Below are positions 1 to 9,676 of a stretch of DNA of 49,266 nt, piece by piece. The notes below the pieces were generated by a model that saw only the letters and a program-made list of their open reading frames with translations, was not told the origin of the DNA and did not search any database. The DNA is from Hymenobacter terrenus. GTDB lineage: Bacteria > Bacteroidota > Bacteroidia > Cytophagales > Hymenobacteraceae. A program made the position numbers and the translations under genes. Numbering within the stretch: the first letter of the stretch is position 1; every line of letters begins with the position of its first letter. The stretch spans positions 1-49,266 of the forward strand of contig NZ_LATM01000031.1 in the NCBI RefSeq assembly GCF_000972495.1. Direction: 5' to 3'.

Positions 1-273
1 AAGTAACCGCGCTTAATTTGCTGACAGGTACATAACACCGTCTAGTGCGACAGATAGCCGCTAGGAAAGTCGGAGAGTATCAAAAAGTGTGGGCAATCTT
101 ATTGTCTGGCTTATCTAGCTGTTGGTTTGCTCTTGTTTCGGGAACTCGTCGGGTGTGAGCCTGATATCTGCTTCGGTGAATGGGAAATTGTGGCCATTGG
201 CAAATCCCAATTGATAGGCTGCTGGTAGACGTTATAGGCGTTTTGGGGTGTTCCAGTGAAAACAGACAGTGAG

Positions 274-1133
274 CTAAGATAGGTTGCTTTCCAGGTCGTG
301 TTCAGATTGATGGGGCGAGCGGTAGCCGAGCGCGGAGTGGCGACGGTCTAGATATAAAGTAGACGTCGAGGTACCAAGCGATTTCCAGGCGAGCTTCTTC
401 CAACGAGGCAAAGGCGTTGCCGGGGATGAGTTCGGTTTTGAGCGTGCTCCAGCCCACTTCCGCCTGGGCATTGTCCTAGGGATTGCCGGGTTGGCTGAAG
501 CAGGGCAGCGCGCCCGTCTGGTCGATGCGGGCGCGGCAGGCGGCACTGGTGTACTAGCTGCCGCGGTCGGCGTGAATAAGCAAGCCCGGCGCGGGTCAGC
601 GCAGCGTCAGGGCCTGTTCCAGGGCCAGCAGCACGAGTTCAGTGGGCATTTGCTCGGCCAGGTGCCAGCCCACCACCCGGCGCGGGCAGGTGTCGGGCCA
701 CGTGGCCAGGTAGCACCAGCGGCAAATAGGTGATGTCCCCGACCCACACCCGGTCGGGGGCGTGGGCGCGGGCTGGCCGAGTAGCCGTTTTTCGGCCACA
801 ATGGCGGCCAGGTCCGGGACCGTGGTTCGGGGGCGTTGCAGGTGGGCGCTCAGGGCCTGTAGACCGTGCTGGTGCAGCCAGGAGCGCAAGGCGAAGCGCC
901 CCACGGCGTGGCCTTCGGCGCATAATTCGGCGCGCAACCAGCGGGTGCCCTAGCGGCGGGCGTGGCGTGTAAAAGCGGCTTGTGCGGCGGCTTGCTACGC
1001 CGCTGCCGGCCGGGTCGGGCGCTGGGGCCACTGGTAGTAACCGGCCGGACTCACTGCCAGCAGGCGGCAGAGTAACTGCACTGGCCACGGCTCGGTGCAG
1101 GCTCGGACAAAATTCGTATAGTATAATGAATTA
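274..1133 (-). pseudogene. IS3-family transposase OrfB (rve integrase core), degraded
   Basis: Fragments in more than one frame reconstruct an IS3 OrfB. The N-terminal part contains PVQLLCRLLAVSPAGYYQW. The first catalytic Asp region is GDITYLPL, with a frameshift just after it near 700-730. The second Asp region reads HADRGS-stop-YTSAAC, then GNP-stop-DNAQAE. The C-terminus contains LKTELIPGNAFASLEEARLE and RRHSALGYRSP. In the family the two stops stand at Gln (SQY) and Tyr (PYDN), so both are plausible single-base nonsense changes. Further stops occur in the N-terminal half. A functional DDE transposase cannot be made without suppression and frameshifting. Confidence 0.85.
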
Positions 1134-1138
1134 GGTGG

Positions 1139-1426
1139 TTACGCAAAGATGGTCACGACTTTTTTTAAAATATCTCGCTCTATTTCTACGCGCTTGAGCT
1201 CAGCCCGTAGCCGCTTGATTTCGTCGCGTTCCGCACTACTGGGCACGGCTTGCTCCAGCGCTTGGCGCTGCCAACGACCGAGCAAGGCCGGCGAAATGCC
1301 CTGGGCACGGGCCACATCGGTTTGGCGGGCACCGGCCGCCACTTGGCGCACGCATTCCGCTTTGAAAGCCGGCGTGTATTTCTTGCGAGTGACAGACAAG
1401 TTGCTAGGGTTCAGGTTTTCAGTCAT
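1139..1426 (-). CDS. IS3-family transposase OrfA (helix-turn-helix subunit)
   Basis: This 95-aa protein has the usual IS3 OrfA layout. An N-terminal helix-turn-helix (KKYTPAFKAECVRQV, then TDVARAQGISPALLGRWQR) would bind the IS ends. A C-terminal leucine-zipper-like helix (DEIKRLRAELKRVEIERDIL) is followed by the family-typical LKK. Near its end the coding strand has seven A followed by G (minus strand of 1159-1166), read in phase as A-AAA-AAA. That is the layout of the -1 programmed frameshift site that many IS3 elements use to make the OrfAB fusion. It looks intact, but its partner orfB is not, so no active transposase is expected from this copy. Confidence 0.88.
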   Translation of the reverse strand: MTENLNPSNLSVTRKKYTPAFKAECVRQVAAGARQTDVARAQGISPALLGRWQRQALEQAVPSSAERDEIKRLRAELKRVEIERDILKKVVTIFA

Positions 1427-1728
1427 GGGCAGTGGAAGTTAAGACTTCGCACTGTCTATTTTAGCTAGACCACCTCAATAGTACCCATTCGCAGTAGCTA
1501 TGGTCCTTTTGCTGTCGACAACCTCGAAGTTATTTAGTTGCTGTTGGAAAAAGCCGGCGCAGTTAATACCCAGCCTATCACCACTACCACTACACCCACT
1601 GGTACCATGCTTTGCGCCCAGCATCCTAGTATGGGGTAGTGCAGTGGAAGACCAGAACTCGTCTAACAGATTCTTGGCTGAAGAGCAACTCTCAATAGCA
1701 CAGTGATTCACATTGGAATCAACGCCGT

Positions 1729-3774
1729 CTAAGCAGATAGAAATACTGTCACTTCCCCTGCGTACGTCAGCGTGAGCAGGTGCATGGCCCGGGTACACGC
1801 AACGTAAAGCATGCTTTTATCGACCGCCGTTTTGTAAATACGAGCGGAGGCAAAGGGCACAATAACCTCGTCGAATTCCAGTCCTTTGGCCAAATGAGCT
1901 GTAGTGACGATGACGCCTTCTTTGAAGGCCGTGGATTCATCCGTGAGTAACTGAATACTGACGTCTTCCAGCGCCCGATACGCCTGCTCGGCCTGCCGGA
2001 GGGTTTTGCATATGATGCCTAGGGAATGACGGTCGGAGCGTTGAAAGGCCCCAACCATCCGTTGAATAGCCTGCAATTCCTCGTCTTCGCTAGCGAAGCG
2101 CGCCACAACGGGCTCTGGTCCGTGCCGTTCCAGGGGGATGATGTTCGGATTGGGCGTGATACGCTGGGCGAAGGCGGTAATCTCGACGGTTGAGCGGTAG
2201 CTCCGATACAGCCGAACCACCTCGGCTTGCGGGAAGACACATTCAATAGCTTCGGCAGAAGACGCGCTATAGGGATTCACTGTTTGGCTGACATCGCCGA
2301 GGATGGTTTTTCGACAACTAAATACGCGGGATAATACGGCGTACTGCACGGGGGTATAATCCTGCATCTCGTCCACCAGCAGGTGCTTGACATGGTCGTA
2401 GGCAGTGATGCCCTCCAGCCGTATGCGCAGGTAAATGAGGGCAAAGACGTCCGCGTATTCCAAGCTCGTACTGTGGTCGAACCGGAAGAGCGCAGGTTTT
2501 CCAATCCAGCGATAAAAATCCCGGTAGAAGTCCAGCACGTTGTTGAATTTGAACATACGAGGTATCGCCTCCCCAATGGTCATTTTCTCTTGTCCGGTCA
2601 GCTTACGGCGGGTAGCGTCCCGGACGTGGTTGCGGACGTCTTCGGCCACCAGCGCAAACCGTTTCAGAAGCGGAACCCGGTGGTAGGCCTTGAATTTAGC
2701 CTGAATGAACGGCAAAGGGACAATTATTTGGCCAACTCGCAGCTCATTACCAGTAAAATAGTTATTCTCTACATAAAGAAGATACTGGTTCAACTGGCTG
2801 AGAAAGTCCGACGAAGACTTGAATTGGATGCGTTCGATGAAGGCCGGGTTGTGGTCCTCCAGCAGTGCCGATACCTGCTCGAAGAAAGTCTGGAACGGGT
2901 ACTTGTTGTCGAGCAGGTCGGCCGCCAGCTCTTCCATGCCCAACTCAGGAAGGTGCTCCTCCCCCAACTCGGGCAAAACGTTCGAGATATAATCGGCAAA
3001 GACTTTGTTGGGCGAGATAATGAGCACGTCTTTGGCCGCAATGCTCTCGCGGTAGCGGTAGAGCAGGAACGCAATCCGGTGCAGAGCAATCGAGGTTTTG
3101 CCCGAGCCGGCCACACCCTGAATGACCATCACTGGCGCGGTCTCATTACGAATCACCGCGTTTTGGTCGCGCTGGATGGTCGCGACAATGTTCTTCATCT
3201 TGTCGTCAGAAGACTTGGCCAGTTCGCGCTGCAGTACATCGTCGTGAATGTTCACATCATTTTCCAGCATGAACTCCAGGCGGCCGTCCCGAATCTTGTA
3301 TTGCCGTTTAAGCTCAATGGTACCCGGGACCATTCCAGCAGGCGTGGCGTAGGCTGCTTCTCCCAGCTCGTAATCATAGAACAGGGACGAGATTGGAGCC
3401 CGCCAGTCGTAAATCAGGCCCTGTCGCTGACGCTCGTCCATGAAGGAATACACTCCGATGTAGACCGGCAATTTTTCCTTGCCTTGGGGGACGAAATCAA
3501 TGCGGCCAAAATACGGTGATTGGCTCAATTTGAGGAGCCTACGTTTCCGGCCCACGGCGGCCTCACCTGTAAAAGCCATGCGGTCGATGGACTGGCCGGC
3601 GGCAACCATGTCGGCATCATCCAGGCCGGACTGGTGCTCGTGGAGGTATTCCTTTTTCTGCCGCAGCTCGTCGGAGAACTGCTTGACTGCGTCATCGCCT
3701 CGCCGGATGGCCAGCGCCAGTTTCTCCTTGATTTCTTCGAGGTATTCTCGTTCTTCTTGCTCCGTTACGTTCAT
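1729..3774 (-). CDS. helD: HelD-like UvrD/Rep-type ATPase (RNA polymerase recycling factor family)
   Basis: This 681-aa protein resembles HelD. The family binds RNA polymerase and uses ATP to free it from nucleic acids. An N-terminal charged helical arm (residues 1-60) precedes a HelD-specific segment (YFGRIDF near 88, then YDWRAPISSLFYDYELG near 122). Walker A is GVAGSGKTS (220-228). Walker B is LLVDEMQDYTPVQ. The C-terminal helicase motifs are LYRSYRSTVEITAFAQ, TAHLAKGLEFDEVIVPFA and YVACTRAMHLLTLTY. The length is slightly below the roughly 700-770 aa of well-known HelD proteins, but both ends look natural. The ATG at 3774 lacks a clear Shine-Dalgarno, as is common in Bacteroidota. It stands alone. 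A generic UvrD-like helicase is the alternative. Confidence 0.82.
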   Translation of the reverse strand: MNVTEQEEREYLEEIKEKLALAIRRGDDAVKQFSDELRQKKEYLHEHQSGLDDADMVAAGQSIDRMAFTGEAAVGRKRRLLKLSQSPYFGRIDFVPQGKEKLPVYIGVYSFMDERQRQGLIYDWRAPISSLFYDYELGEAAYATPAGMVPGTIELKRQYKIRDGRLEFMLENDVNIHDDVLQRELAKSSDDKMKNIVATIQRDQNAVIRNETAPVMVIQGVAGSGKTSIALHRIAFLLYRYRESIAAKDVLIISPNKVFADYISNVLPELGEEHLPELGMEELAADLLDNKYPFQTFFEQVSALLEDHNPAFIERIQFKSSSDFLSQLNQYLLYVENNYFTGNELRVGQIIVPLPFIQAKFKAYHRVPLLKRFALVAEDVRNHVRDATRRKLTGQEKMTIGEAIPRMFKFNNVLDFYRDFYRWIGKPALFRFDHSTSLEYADVFALIYLRIRLEGITAYDHVKHLLVDEMQDYTPVQYAVLSRVFSCRKTILGDVSQTVNPYSASSAEAIECVFPQAEVVRLYRSYRSTVEITAFAQRITPNPNIIPLERHGPEPVVARFASEDEELQAIQRMVGAFQRSDRHSLGIICKTLRQAEQAYRALEDVSIQLLTDESTAFKEGVIVTTAHLAKGLEFDEVIVPFASARIYKTAVDKSMLYVACTRAMHLLTLTYAGEVTVFLSA

Positions 3775-4624
3775 CCGGTCGGCTCATTGAAATGAATGGC
3801 AAAGGTCACCGCAAATTTCGACCGGCAGAAGCGGTTGGTTGGCTTTATTTGACATCTAGCTTTCTCTCCTGTGCGGGCAGCAGAAATCGGTACGGAGGGT
3901 ATAACCCCAGATCAATTTGAATAGCTTCTAATTAATAATGGAGCCGGAAACCCGGGGCTGAGAAACGTGGTCTGCATGTAGTGCATTCAGCAGCGCAGCG
4001 GTGGGTAAGCAGTTACTCACATTTGTTTATGGTTAGGTGTAAAACTGGGCTCCTACCCCCCAATCTCCGGCCAGTTGGTGCCTATCAAGCAGCGCACAAG
4101 TCTGGGATACCCGAGACAAAACTGACAGAATGTACTTGATAAATATCAAATTTTAAACAGTAAAAACTTGCTAATCATACGTTTATAATAATTGTAATTG
4201 GTAAAAGAATAGTGATAAAATTTGTACAGAAAAGCGCGCAAAAACACTAGTAGACAGCATATCTTTGTTGCAATCTGCTGCCGCTTATGATTTCATCTGC
4301 TGACATTGTCTGCTTTGAAGAAACGTTCTGGGACCTGCTAGCCGGTGGCCACCGACCTGCTGGCTCTCCGTGCCAGGTGGGCGACGCTGAGTTTGGCCAT
4401 AAAATGCAGGCGATATTGGTTGCGCACAGCCTTGACCCGGCACTGGTGCAGTTAAGCGCCACCCATCTGACTGGCCTGGTAGGCCTGTGCTACGGGAGCC
4501 GCTGTGGCCAGCCAGCGCAATACCGCCTCGCCCATTTTCCCCGATAGCAACCTTCAGATGTTGGTGCAAGCCGCCTGACCACACCACCTCTCTCCTAGTC
4601 ATTCACATTCCATCCCTTTGCTAT
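3775..4624. other. Intergenic region upstream of the SusCD locus, with possible gene debris
   Basis: 3775-4250 holds no gene. 4130-4240 is conspicuously AT-rich and is the likely promoter zone for the susC gene at 4625, although no clean TTG-N19-TAnnTTTG is present; gataaaatttg near 4213-4223 is the closest. On the minus strand at about 4265-4545 one frame reads like protein (AVLRWLATAAPVAQAYQ, then KAVRNQYRLHFMAKLSVAHL) but is broken by three stops. It may be a remnant of an unidentified gene; I do not recognise the family. Confidence 0.3.
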
Positions 4625-7600
4625 ATGAGTAAATACATTTACAGCACGGTGCAATCGATTGGTATATCATCGCTCCTCTGTCTGAGCCAGGTTGCGCTCG
4701 GCGCTACAGCGACGGCGGCTCACTCTAATAATGCAGAGGATAGCTGGATATGCGAAAAAATCCCCGGTAATCCAGTTAGTGGGAAGGTAGTCGACGCAAA
4801 AGGCGAAGCGTTGCCCGGCGTCAACGTTGTCGTTAAAGGCAGCGCACGCGGCACCAGCACCAGCATGACCGGAGAATTTACCATACCAGATATCGAAAAA
4901 GGAACCACTTTGGTATTCAGCTTCGTCGGCTACGTACCCAAAGAGGTTGTCATTGGCGAGCAATTGGCTATCAACGTCACGCTGGCAGAAGACTCACAAT
5001 CCTTGGAGGAAGTGGTGGTAGTGGGTTTTGGTACGCAGAAAAAAGCCACCGTCACCGGGGCCATTGCCTCCGTCTCGACCAAAGAGTTGGTGCAGTCGCC
5101 GGTGGCCAACATCAGCAACTCGCTGGCGGGCCGGGTGCCAGGCCTGTTTGCCGTGCAGGGCAGCGGCGAGCCGGGCGGCGACGCCTCGACCCTGCGCATC
5201 CGGGGCACGAGCACCTTTTCGGGCGCCGCCGACCCGCTGATTCTCGTCAATGGCGTGGAAGTGAGCAACTACAACAACATCGACCCGAACGAGATTGAAA
5301 ACCTGACCGTCCTGAAAGACGCCAGCGCCACGGCCATCTACGGCATTCGGGGGGCCAACGGCGTGGTGATTATCACCACCAAGCGCGGCAAGATTGGCAA
5401 GCCGCAGCTGAGCTACACCTCCAATGTGGCCATCACCAGCTTCCCCAACGTGCGCCGGGGCATGAACAGCTACGATTACGCCCGCCTCTACAACGAGGCC
5501 CTGCGCAACGACGCGTTCGTAACGGGCTCGGTGTACACGCCCCGCTTCAACGACGCGGCGCTCGAGGCCTACCGCACCGGCAGCGACCCGATTTTCTTTC
5601 CGGATACCGACTGGTACTCCCTCGTGCTGAAGAAGCGGGGCCTGCAAACCCAGCACAACCTGAACATCAACGGCGGCACCGAGAAAGTGCGCTACTTCAT
5701 GTCGGCGGGCTTTTTCACGCAGGGCGGGCAGTTCAACAACACCGACATCGTCAAGGAATACGACGCCAACCGCAACTACAAGCGCTACAACTTCCGCTCC
5801 AACTTCGACTTCGACGTCACCAAGAACTTCAAGCTGGCCGTGGACGTGTCGTCGCAAACCGAAAACCTGCGGGGCACCAACAACCTTGCCAACGGGAGTG
5901 GTACCGGGAACATCGGCGGAAATACCAACGGCATTATCGAAGCCATTGCCAAGGCCAGTCCGCTGACCTCACCAGGCATCGCCGACGGCAAGCTGGTGAA
6001 TTTGACGGGCGTGGGCGCGGCCACCAACCCCTTGGCTGACCTGTTCGCCCAGGGGTATCAGCGGCAGTTTCGCAACTTCCTGCAAGGCTCGGTTCGGGCC
6101 GATTACCTGCTCGACTTTCTGGTGTCCGGCCTGAGCGCCACGGGGATTATCAACTATCAAAACAACAACACCGAAACGCTGATTAACCGGCGCCCGCAGG
6201 TCACCTACAACACGTACAACGCCGTGCGGCTGCCCAACGGCGGCGTCAACTACCTGCCCCAATTCGTGGAGGAGCCGTTCGGCTTCCAGCAAAACATCGG
6301 CAAAAACCGGCGCGCGTACGCGCAGTTCGGCTTCGACTACAAGCGGGTCTTCGGCGACCACGCGGTGTCGGGCCTGGTCAACTACAACCAGACCAAATAC
6401 GTCGACCCCAACCTGGCGTTCCTCGTGCCCAACGGCTACCAGGGCGTGGTGGGCCGGGCCACGTACAGCTACAAGGGCCGCTACCTGGGCGAGTTCACTT
6501 TCGGCTACAACGGCACCGAAAACTTCGACGTGGGCAAGCGGTTCGGGTTTTTTCCGGCCTACTCGGTCGGCTGGGTGGCCTCGGAGGAGTCGTTTTTCCC
6601 GAAGAGCGACGTCATGACCAACCTGAAAGTCCGGGGGTCGTACGGTGAAGTGGGCAACGACCGCATCGGCAACGACCGGTTTCTGTACCGCCCGGCGTCC
6701 ACCACAGCCACGAACGGCTACTTTTTTGGGGAAACGGGCAGTACCCAAACCGGCTACACGCGCGCCATCGAAGGCAGGCTGGGCAACCCCGACGTGACCT
6801 GGGAGCGGGCCATCAAGCAAAATGTGGGCCTGGACATGGCGTTCTGGAAAGGCAAAGTCGCCGTCACGGCCGACGTGTTCAACGAGGAGCGCAACAACAT
6901 CCTGACCAACCTGAACACGGTGCCCACCGTGGTGGGCGCCACCTTGCCTGCCTACAACCTGGGCCGCATGCGCAACCGCGGCTTCGAGGGCGACGTGACC
7001 TACAGCGACAACCTGGGGAAATTCAATTTCACCGTGCGGGGCAACTTCTCGTTTGCCCGCAACAAGGTGCTGTTTCAGGACGAGAACGCCCGGGCGTTCT
7101 CGTACCAGTACCGCACGGGGCAGCGCTACGGGCAGTATTTCGGCCTGGTGGCCGAGGGGCTCTACAACACGTTGGCCGAAGTGAACGACGCCAACCGGCC
7201 CGTGTCGGCCTTCAACAACAACCGGCTGCAGCCCGGCGACATCCGCTACAAAGACGTCAACGGCGACGGCATCATCAACGACGACGACGCCGTGGCGATT
7301 GGGTTCTCCAACCTGCCCGAGAAAATCTTCGGCGTTTCGCTGGGCGGCAACTTCCGAGGCTTCGATTTTTCCGTCCTGTTTCAGGGCGCCAGCAACGTGT
7401 CGTACGCCTACACTCGGCGGCAGGTGCGGGGCTGGTTTGAGAACTCCGGCGCGGTGGACTACCTGGTCAACAGCTGGTCGCAGGAACGCTACGAGCAGGG
7501 GCTGCCCATCGACTTCCCGCGCGTGACCACGGAGGCGGACGCCAACCACAACAACCGGATGTCGACTTTCTGGGTGCGTGACGGCAGCTACGTCCGGCTC

Positions 7601-7834
7601 AAAAACGCCGAACTCGGCTACAACCTGCCCACGGCCTTGCTGAGCCGCCTCGGCGTGAGCGCCACCCGCGTGTTCGCGAGCGCCAACAACCTCTACACCT
7701 GGAGCTCGCTCTTCCGCGGCGTCGACCCCGAGCAGTCGGGCACGACCCTGGGCAGCACCGGCGCCGGCACCAACAACCAAGAACCCTATCCCCTGACCCG
7801 GACCGTTAATTTCGGGCTTAACCTTCGCTTCTAG
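4625..7834 (+). CDS. SusC/RagA-family TonB-linked outer membrane protein (first pair)
   Basis: This 1069-aa outer-membrane importer works with a SusD-type lipoprotein lid to take up oligomers using TonB energy. I chose the ATG at 4625 because a signal peptide follows (MSKYIYSTVQSIGISSLLCL...); an in-frame start at 4487 would add 46 unlikely residues. In order: a carboxypeptidase-regulatory-like domain (PVSGKVVDAKGEALPGVNVV), the SusC TonB-box region (EEVVVVGFGTQKKATVTGAI), a plug with LKDASATAIYGIRGANGVVI, and the barrel, which contains an Asp-rich loop (DVNGDGIINDDD). It ends in NFGLNLRF with a terminal Phe. No STN domain is seen, so classical anti-sigma signalling is not indicated. The susD partner starts 8 bp downstream. 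The substrate cannot be read from sequence. Confidence 0.93.
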   Translation: MSKYIYSTVQSIGISSLLCLSQVALGATATAAHSNNAEDSWICEKIPGNPVSGKVVDAKGEALPGVNVVVKGSARGTSTSMTGEFTIPDIEKGTTLVFSFVGYVPKEVVIGEQLAINVTLAEDSQSLEEVVVVGFGTQKKATVTGAIASVSTKELVQSPVANISNSLAGRVPGLFAVQGSGEPGGDASTLRIRGTSTFSGAADPLILVNGVEVSNYNNIDPNEIENLTVLKDASATAIYGIRGANGVVIITTKRGKIGKPQLSYTSNVAITSFPNVRRGMNSYDYARLYNEALRNDAFVTGSVYTPRFNDAALEAYRTGSDPIFFPDTDWYSLVLKKRGLQTQHNLNINGGTEKVRYFMSAGFFTQGGQFNNTDIVKEYDANRNYKRYNFRSNFDFDVTKNFKLAVDVSSQTENLRGTNNLANGSGTGNIGGNTNGIIEAIAKASPLTSPGIADGKLVNLTGVGAATNPLADLFAQGYQRQFRNFLQGSVRADYLLDFLVSGLSATGIINYQNNNTETLINRRPQVTYNTYNAVRLPNGGVNYLPQFVEEPFGFQQNIGKNRRAYAQFGFDYKRVFGDHAVSGLVNYNQTKYVDPNLAFLVPNGYQGVVGRATYSYKGRYLGEFTFGYNGTENFDVGKRFGFFPAYSVGWVASEESFFPKSDVMTNLKVRGSYGEVGNDRIGNDRFLYRPASTTATNGYFFGETGSTQTGYTRAIEGRLGNPDVTWERAIKQNVGLDMAFWKGKVAVTADVFNEERNNILTNLNTVPTVVGATLPAYNLGRMRNRGFEGDVTYSDNLGKFNFTVRGNFSFARNKVLFQDENARAFSYQYRTGQRYGQYFGLVAEGLYNTLAEVNDANRPVSAFNNNRLQPGDIRYKDVNGDGIINDDDAVAIGFSNLPEKIFGVSLGGNFRGFDFSVLFQGASNVSYAYTRRQVRGWFENSGAVDYLVNSWSQERYEQGLPIDFPRVTTEADANHNNRMSTFWVRDGSYVRLKNAELGYNLPTALLSRLGVSATRVFASANNLYTWSSLFRGVDPEQSGTTLGSTGAGTNNQEPYPLTRTVNFGLNLRF

Positions 7835-7842
7835 TATTCATC

Positions 7843-9588
7843 ATGAAAGCACTTTTCAAAGCTTTTGTCGGCGGTGTGCTGTGTTTGGCTACGTCGGCCT
7901 GTGACAAGCCCATCGACGAGTTCCTAGATAAAGCCCCCGGCGTAGACGTGACGGAGAACACCATTTTTTCGTCGCGGGTACAGCTGGAAAACTTCATCAC
8001 CGGCACCTACCGAATCGGTATCCATTCCCCGTTCCCCTACAACGACGGCGCCCTGATTCCGACCGCGCGCACCTTCTGCATGAACGCGCCCATCACCGAC
8101 GAAGCCGAGTGCGAGGTGACGTTCATGCACCCGGAAACCTGGAACGCGGGCAGCGTCGTGGCCAACAGCGGGCTCGTGGGGTCGGAAGACGAGCGGTTTT
8201 TCATCCGCTGGACGGCCATCCGCAACTGCAACATCATCCTGGAGCGGCTCGATGAGGTGCCGCTCACGGACAGTCAATCAGACAAGGACTACAAGAACCA
8301 AGTCATTGGCGAGGTGAAGTTCATCCGGGCGCTCAATTATTCGGAGATGCTCAAACGCTACGGCGGTGTGCCCATCATCGACAAACGATTGTCGGTGGAC
8401 GAGGGCAAAGTGCCCCGCAGCTCGGTTGAAGACGTGGTCAACTTCATCGTGCGCGACTGCGACGAGGCCATCGCCAAGCTGCCCGCCACGTACCCCTCAA
8501 CTTTCCGGGGGCGGGCCACCAGAACCGCGGCGCACATGCTGAAATCGCGCACGCTGCTGTACGCCGCCAGCCCGCTCTTCAACACTGCTACCCCCTACCT
8601 GGCCCTTGGAAGCGCCGACGATAACAAGCTGCTCTGTTACGGCAACCAGGACAACACCCGCTGGAAACTGGCGGCCGACGCCGCCAAAGCTGCCATCGAC
8701 GCAGCACCGGCGGGCGCCTTCGCGCTCATCAACACCCCAGACGTGAACAGGAACTACAAGATTGCCTGGGAGCAGACCGACAACGCTGAGATTGTGCTGG
8801 CCGAAAAAGCATTCGCGGCGGCCCGCCGGCGCGACCAGTACCCGTTTCTCGGGATACAGCCCTTGACCGTATTCAACTCTTTTGGGGGCATATCGGTCAT
8901 TCACAACTTTGTACGGAAGTACGAGAAAAAGGACGGCACCCCCCAAACCTGGCCGGGCGGCAACAACCTGCTGGCCAAATACAACGAGCTGGACCCGCGC
9001 TTCGCCCAGACGGTCGGGTTCGTCACCTCCCGCTACAATGCGGCTGTGGCCTCGCTGGAAACGTTTGAGGGAGGCCTTCACGCCAGGGACTGCGAAGGCG
9101 GAGCTTGGCTGAAAAAATTCATCCCCGACGCACTGTCCGCGTCGCAAACCGCGGCGCCAAACTCCATCGTGTTCCGGCTGGCAGAGGCTTACCTGAACTA
9201 CGCCGAAGCCCTGAACGAGGCGCAAGGGCCTTTGCCCGCCGCTTACGATGCCGTTAACCGCATCCGGCAGCGCTCGGGCATGCCGGTGCTGCCGCCGGGC
9301 CTGAGCAAGGACCAGTTCCGGGCGCGCGTGCACAACGAGCGCGACATCGAGTTGGCCTTTGAAAACCACCGCCTCTGGGACATCCGCCGCTGGAAGGTGG
9401 CCGAGCAGGAAGGCGTCATGAAGGGCGCCTTCCAGGGCCTGCGCATCACCCGCGTCACGGGCAGTACCGACTTTGCCTACCAGGTGTACAAGTTCGAAGA
9501 CCGGACGTTTCAGCCCCGGATGTACCTGCACCCCTTCCCGGCCAACGAAGTTTTTAAAGGCTACCTCGTGCAGAATCCCGGCTACTAA
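7843..9588 (+). CDS. SusD/RagB-family nutrient-binding outer membrane lipoprotein (first pair)
   Basis: This 581-aa protein begins with a lipoprotein signal (MKALFKAFVGGVLCLATSAC, lipidated Cys20), followed by the SusD hallmark LDKAPGVDVTENTIFSSRVQ. TPR-like helices follow (KFIRALNYSEMLKRYGGVPI; LKSRTLLYAASPLFN). The C-terminal SusD domain carries RLAEAYLNYAEALNEAQG and NERDIELAFENHRLWDIRRW. It should form the surface lid over the SusC barrel encoded 8 bp upstream. Its C-terminal YLVQNPGY ending is typical of the family. No enzyme is encoded nearby to suggest a ligand. Confidence 0.93.
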   Translation: MKALFKAFVGGVLCLATSACDKPIDEFLDKAPGVDVTENTIFSSRVQLENFITGTYRIGIHSPFPYNDGALIPTARTFCMNAPITDEAECEVTFMHPETWNAGSVVANSGLVGSEDERFFIRWTAIRNCNIILERLDEVPLTDSQSDKDYKNQVIGEVKFIRALNYSEMLKRYGGVPIIDKRLSVDEGKVPRSSVEDVVNFIVRDCDEAIAKLPATYPSTFRGRATRTAAHMLKSRTLLYAASPLFNTATPYLALGSADDNKLLCYGNQDNTRWKLAADAAKAAIDAAPAGAFALINTPDVNRNYKIAWEQTDNAEIVLAEKAFAAARRRDQYPFLGIQPLTVFNSFGGISVIHNFVRKYEKKDGTPQTWPGGNNLLAKYNELDPRFAQTVGFVTSRYNAAVASLETFEGGLHARDCEGGAWLKKFIPDALSASQTAAPNSIVFRLAEAYLNYAEALNEAQGPLPAAYDAVNRIRQRSGMPVLPPGLSKDQFRARVHNERDIELAFENHRLWDIRRWKVAEQEGVMKGAFQGLRITRVTGSTDFAYQVYKFEDRTFQPRMYLHPFPANEVFKGYLVQNPGY

Positions 9589-9597
9589 ATCAACCGC

Positions 9598-9646
9598 CAT
9601 CAGGGGCCTTTCCTGGCCATTGACCGGCTCGTGAAGGCCCCTGATG
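9598..9646 (+). terminator. Strong hairpin between the two susCD pairs
   Basis: A perfect 13-bp inverted repeat: catcaggggcctt (9598-9610) pairs with aaggcccctgatg (9634-9646) across a 23-nt loop, starting 9 nt after the first susD stop. No U-run follows, so it is not a textbook intrinsic terminator. It could attenuate read-through into the second pair, stabilise the upstream mRNA 3' end, or serve as a processing site. Confidence 0.6.
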
Positions 9647-9676
9647 ACGCTCATACGCCCACCCCTGACTTCGATT

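Larger units (their letters stand above)
244..1477 (-). mobile_element. IS3-family insertion sequence, decayed
   Basis: The element is bounded by imperfect terminal inverted repeats of about 28 bp. The left end is 244-271 (tggggtgttccagtgaaaac...) and the right end is 1450-1477, whose reverse complement is tgaggtggtctagctaaaat.... About 22 of 28 positions match, and both ends start with TG, as IS3-family ends do. Inside, on the minus strand, lie orfA (intact) and orfB (broken). The length of about 1.23 kb suits IS3. No target-site duplication is visible: the flanks are ttt and ata. The left end is closely related to a second remnant starting at 14305. The element is probably immobile because orfB has in-frame stops. 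Confidence 0.85.

Noticed and set aside
1475..1798. A minus-strand open frame between the IS3 element and HelD
   Set aside because: It overlaps the C-terminus of HelD, has unstructured composition, and abuts the IS end; no start or domain support.
2383..3519. A 378-aa open frame antisense to the HelD gene
   Set aside because: The HelD frame has all helicase motifs; the opposite frame has none and mirrors its codon pattern.
4487..4624. N-terminal extension of the first SusC
   Set aside because: The extra 46 residues carry no signal peptide, whereas a clean signal follows the ATG at 4625.
5969..7780. A 603-aa open frame antisense to the first susC
   Set aside because: It is a GC-rich shadow of a well-supported SusC gene: Val/Gly/Ala/Arg-rich, without domains or start context.
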